DNA of 64,000 nt from Rubripirellula reticaptiva (GTDB lineage: Bacteria > Planctomycetota > Planctomycetia > Pirellulales > Pirellulaceae). The DNA lies in contig NZ_SJPX01000005.1 in assembly GCF_007860175.1 (NCBI RefSeq), positions 248,001 to 312,000 of the forward strand, given 5' to 3'. Below, piece after piece: positions 62,744 to 64,000 of the stretch (the stretch's first letter is position 1; every line of letters begins with the position of its first letter). The notes below the pieces were generated by a model, which saw only the letters and a program-made list of their open reading frames with translations, was not told where the DNA came from and ran no database searches. A program made the translations under genes and the position numbers.

Positions 62744-63757
62744 ATGGGCGGTGCATGCACCATGACGCGAAAACACGGACTGGACAATCCGCACACTGGC
62801 AAAATGCCTCGGACATTCGAACACCGTTCTCGACGAACGTTGCGAAACGGTTTCACCTTCTTTGGTGGCACCTTTCTGCTTTCGACCGCCGGGTACGTCA
62901 TCGCAGGATGGTCATGGGTTGATGCAATTTACATGGTCACGATCACATTCTTCGGCGTCGGGTATGGCGAAGTCCATTCGATCAACACCGTGTGGATGAA
63001 GTGGTTCACGATGGGCGTGATCTGCGCGGGATGCTCTTCGCTGATCTATGTGATCGGCGGCATCGTTCAAATGTTAACTGAAGGCGAAATCGAAGAAATC
63101 ATGGGCATTCGACAACGATCACGCGAAATTGACTCTCTGTGCGACCACACCATCGTCTGCGGCTACGGCCGAGTCGGTCAAATGCTGGCCGCTGAACTGC
63201 GAAACCAAGGACAGTCGTTGGTGATCTTGGACTGTGATCCCGACCGAGTCGACCGAGCAATTTCCGATGGTTTCCTGGCGATGGAAGGCAACGCGGTCGA
63301 AGATGAAACGCTTCACGAAGCAGGCATCTTTCGCGCCGCAACCCTGGCCACCGTTTTGCCCGATGATGCCGCCAACGTCTTCATCACTTTGACAGCTCGC
63401 GACCTGTGCGAAACCATTTGCATCATCGCTCGCGCCGAATGTCCGACGACCGAACGCAAACTGATTCGTGGTGGCGCGACTCACGTTGTCATGCCAGCCG
63501 CCATCGGTGCAATCCGCATCGCACAACTAGCCTGCAGTTCCGACCAGTCTCGCGAAAACCTTCCCGAAGATCGCTACCGCATGCTGGACTCGCAAGGCAA
63601 AAAGGAAGCCTGCAAAGTCATCCTACCGTCGGCGCCGCACCCGTCGGACGAAAATTCCGAATCGAAAATGCAAGCTGACATCGCCGAACTCGCAGACCTT
63701 GCATCCGGGCTGGCCCAATCCATGGACAAGGTCGCTCATGATCGGTCGATCAGCTAA
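62744..63757 (+). CDS. Two-helix potassium-channel-like protein with cytoplasmic TrkA-N (RCK) domain
   Basis: 337 residues. Two transmembrane helices (about 38-56 and 88-110) flank a pore loop with the filter GVGYGE (71-76) in place of the usual TVGYGD. An RCK/TrkA-N Rossmann domain follows, with CGYGRVG (139-145), the acidic ribose binder in VILDCD, ENAVEDETL-type and LPDDAANVFITLTAR motifs. Such proteins are ligand-gated K channels of the MthK/Kch type. No second TrkA-C domain is evident; the last 60 residues are charged. The altered filter (Thr to Gly, Asp to Glu) makes strict potassium selectivity uncertain. Start: ATG 62744 or 62762 (MTRKHG). Confidence 0.87.
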   Translation: MGGACTMTRKHGLDNPHTGKMPRTFEHRSRRTLRNGFTFFGGTFLLSTAGYVIAGWSWVDAIYMVTITFFGVGYGEVHSINTVWMKWFTMGVICAGCSSLIYVIGGIVQMLTEGEIEEIMGIRQRSREIDSLCDHTIVCGYGRVGQMLAAELRNQGQSLVILDCDPDRVDRAISDGFLAMEGNAVEDETLHEAGIFRAATLATVLPDDAANVFITLTARDLCETICIIARAECPTTERKLIRGGATHVVMPAAIGAIRIAQLACSSDQSRENLPEDRYRMLDSQGKKEACKVILPSAPHPSDENSESKMQADIAELADLASGLAQSMDKVAHDRSIS

Positions 63758-63931
63758 TCCAACCCTGTCGAGACTGCGAATGTAGGGTCTTTGAAAGAAC
63801 CTACCCCAAAGAGTATTTTGCTTGGCATTCACGCGATCCCGGGCGGCACGGCCTGAAATGTCGAAATCGACACAATTCCGAAGGGATCGATGCATTTCAA
63901 CGAACGTCTCGCAATCGATTGCCCGATCACC

Positions 63932-64000
63932 ATGACTCGACTTTTCGCCGGAACGGCGTTTGATATCCCGCCGACTTGCGACCAATGTGGCAAATTGGAA
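63932..64000 (+). CDS. Small protein with N-terminal zinc-ribbon-like CxxC, partial (right edge); possibly SUI1/eIF1-like
   Basis: 23 codons are visible from the ATG at 63932 (MTRLFAGTAFDIPPTCDQCGKLE); the frame is also open from an ATG at 63890. The FAGTxFDxPPxCxxCxxxE pattern resembles, from memory, the start of planctomycete SUI1/YciH-type translation-initiation-factor-like proteins, which carry a Cys cluster before the SUI1 domain. The domain itself lies beyond the window, so this is an unverified guess. The frame, start and Cys pair are directly visible. Confidence 0.5.
   Translation, partial: MTRLFAGTAFDIPPTCDQCGKLE

Overview
The window is a chromosomal segment of a planctomycete, most likely of the Rhodopirellula/Pirellulaceae type. 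Evidence: a giant secreted protein with the LESLERRELLA-type N-terminus typical of planctomycete extracellular proteins, a secreted sulfatase, a Tat-exported TIM-barrel protein, several proteins of planctomycete type (DUF6268-like outer-membrane protein, EF-hand and CXXCH mini-proteins), moderately high G+C, and genes that mostly lack strong Shine-Dalgarno sites. No CRISPR array, transposase, integrase, rRNA or tRNA gene was recognised. Both window edges cut a gene: a family-2 glycosyltransferase on the left and a small zinc-ribbon protein on the right.

Layout. 1-3.8 kb: start of a glycosyltransferase, an SMP-30-like protein, a QueD/6-pyruvoyl-tetrahydropterin synthase coupled to a VOC protein, a small c-type cytochrome and a Tat-exported sugar-isomerase-like protein. 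4.4-24.6 kb: one uninterrupted 20.2-kb gene for a 6740-residue exoprotein with two metzincin-type protease motifs, PPC domains, beta-helix regions, a GEVED domain, many Ig/cadherin-like repeats and a C-terminal dockerin. 24.9-30 kb: translation and membrane genes (rpmI, rplT, pheS, rimO, pgsA, a CPBP protein). 30-37 kb: a Q/A-rich secreted protein, guaB, and a DHDPS-like/old-yellow-enzyme gene pair divergent from an AraC regulator. 37-45.8 kb: mutL, an HtrA protease, glgC, a membrane diguanylate cyclase, a POT transporter and an outer-membrane protein. 45.8-51 kb: a hairpin-rich gene-free region, a PAS-LuxR regulator, a sigma-70-family factor, yacG and a BRCT-MerR-TPR fusion. 51-64 kb: DUF2059 protein plus sulfatase, an ABC exporter whose permease is fused to a CPBP domain, TPR and EF-hand proteins, a V8-like protease paired with an unknown protein, a membrane protein, a TrkA-N potassium channel and the right-edge partial gene.

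Co-transcription is suggested by overlaps or short gaps for queD-VOC (ATGA), DHDPS-like-OYE (GTGA), natA-ABC permease/CPBP (ATGA), pgsA-CPBP (1 nt), the unknown protein with the V8-like protease (11 nt) and DUF2059 with the sulfatase (22 nt).

The least ordinary items are the BRCT-MerR-TPR fusion, the hairpin cluster at 45985-46147, an intrinsic terminator between rpmI and rplT, C8/G7 tracts upstream of the giant gene, and a recurring pattern of 11-18-bp tandem duplications (2-3 copies) at gene boundaries, several carrying the stop codons themselves. All functional statements come from reading motifs by eye; no search was run.
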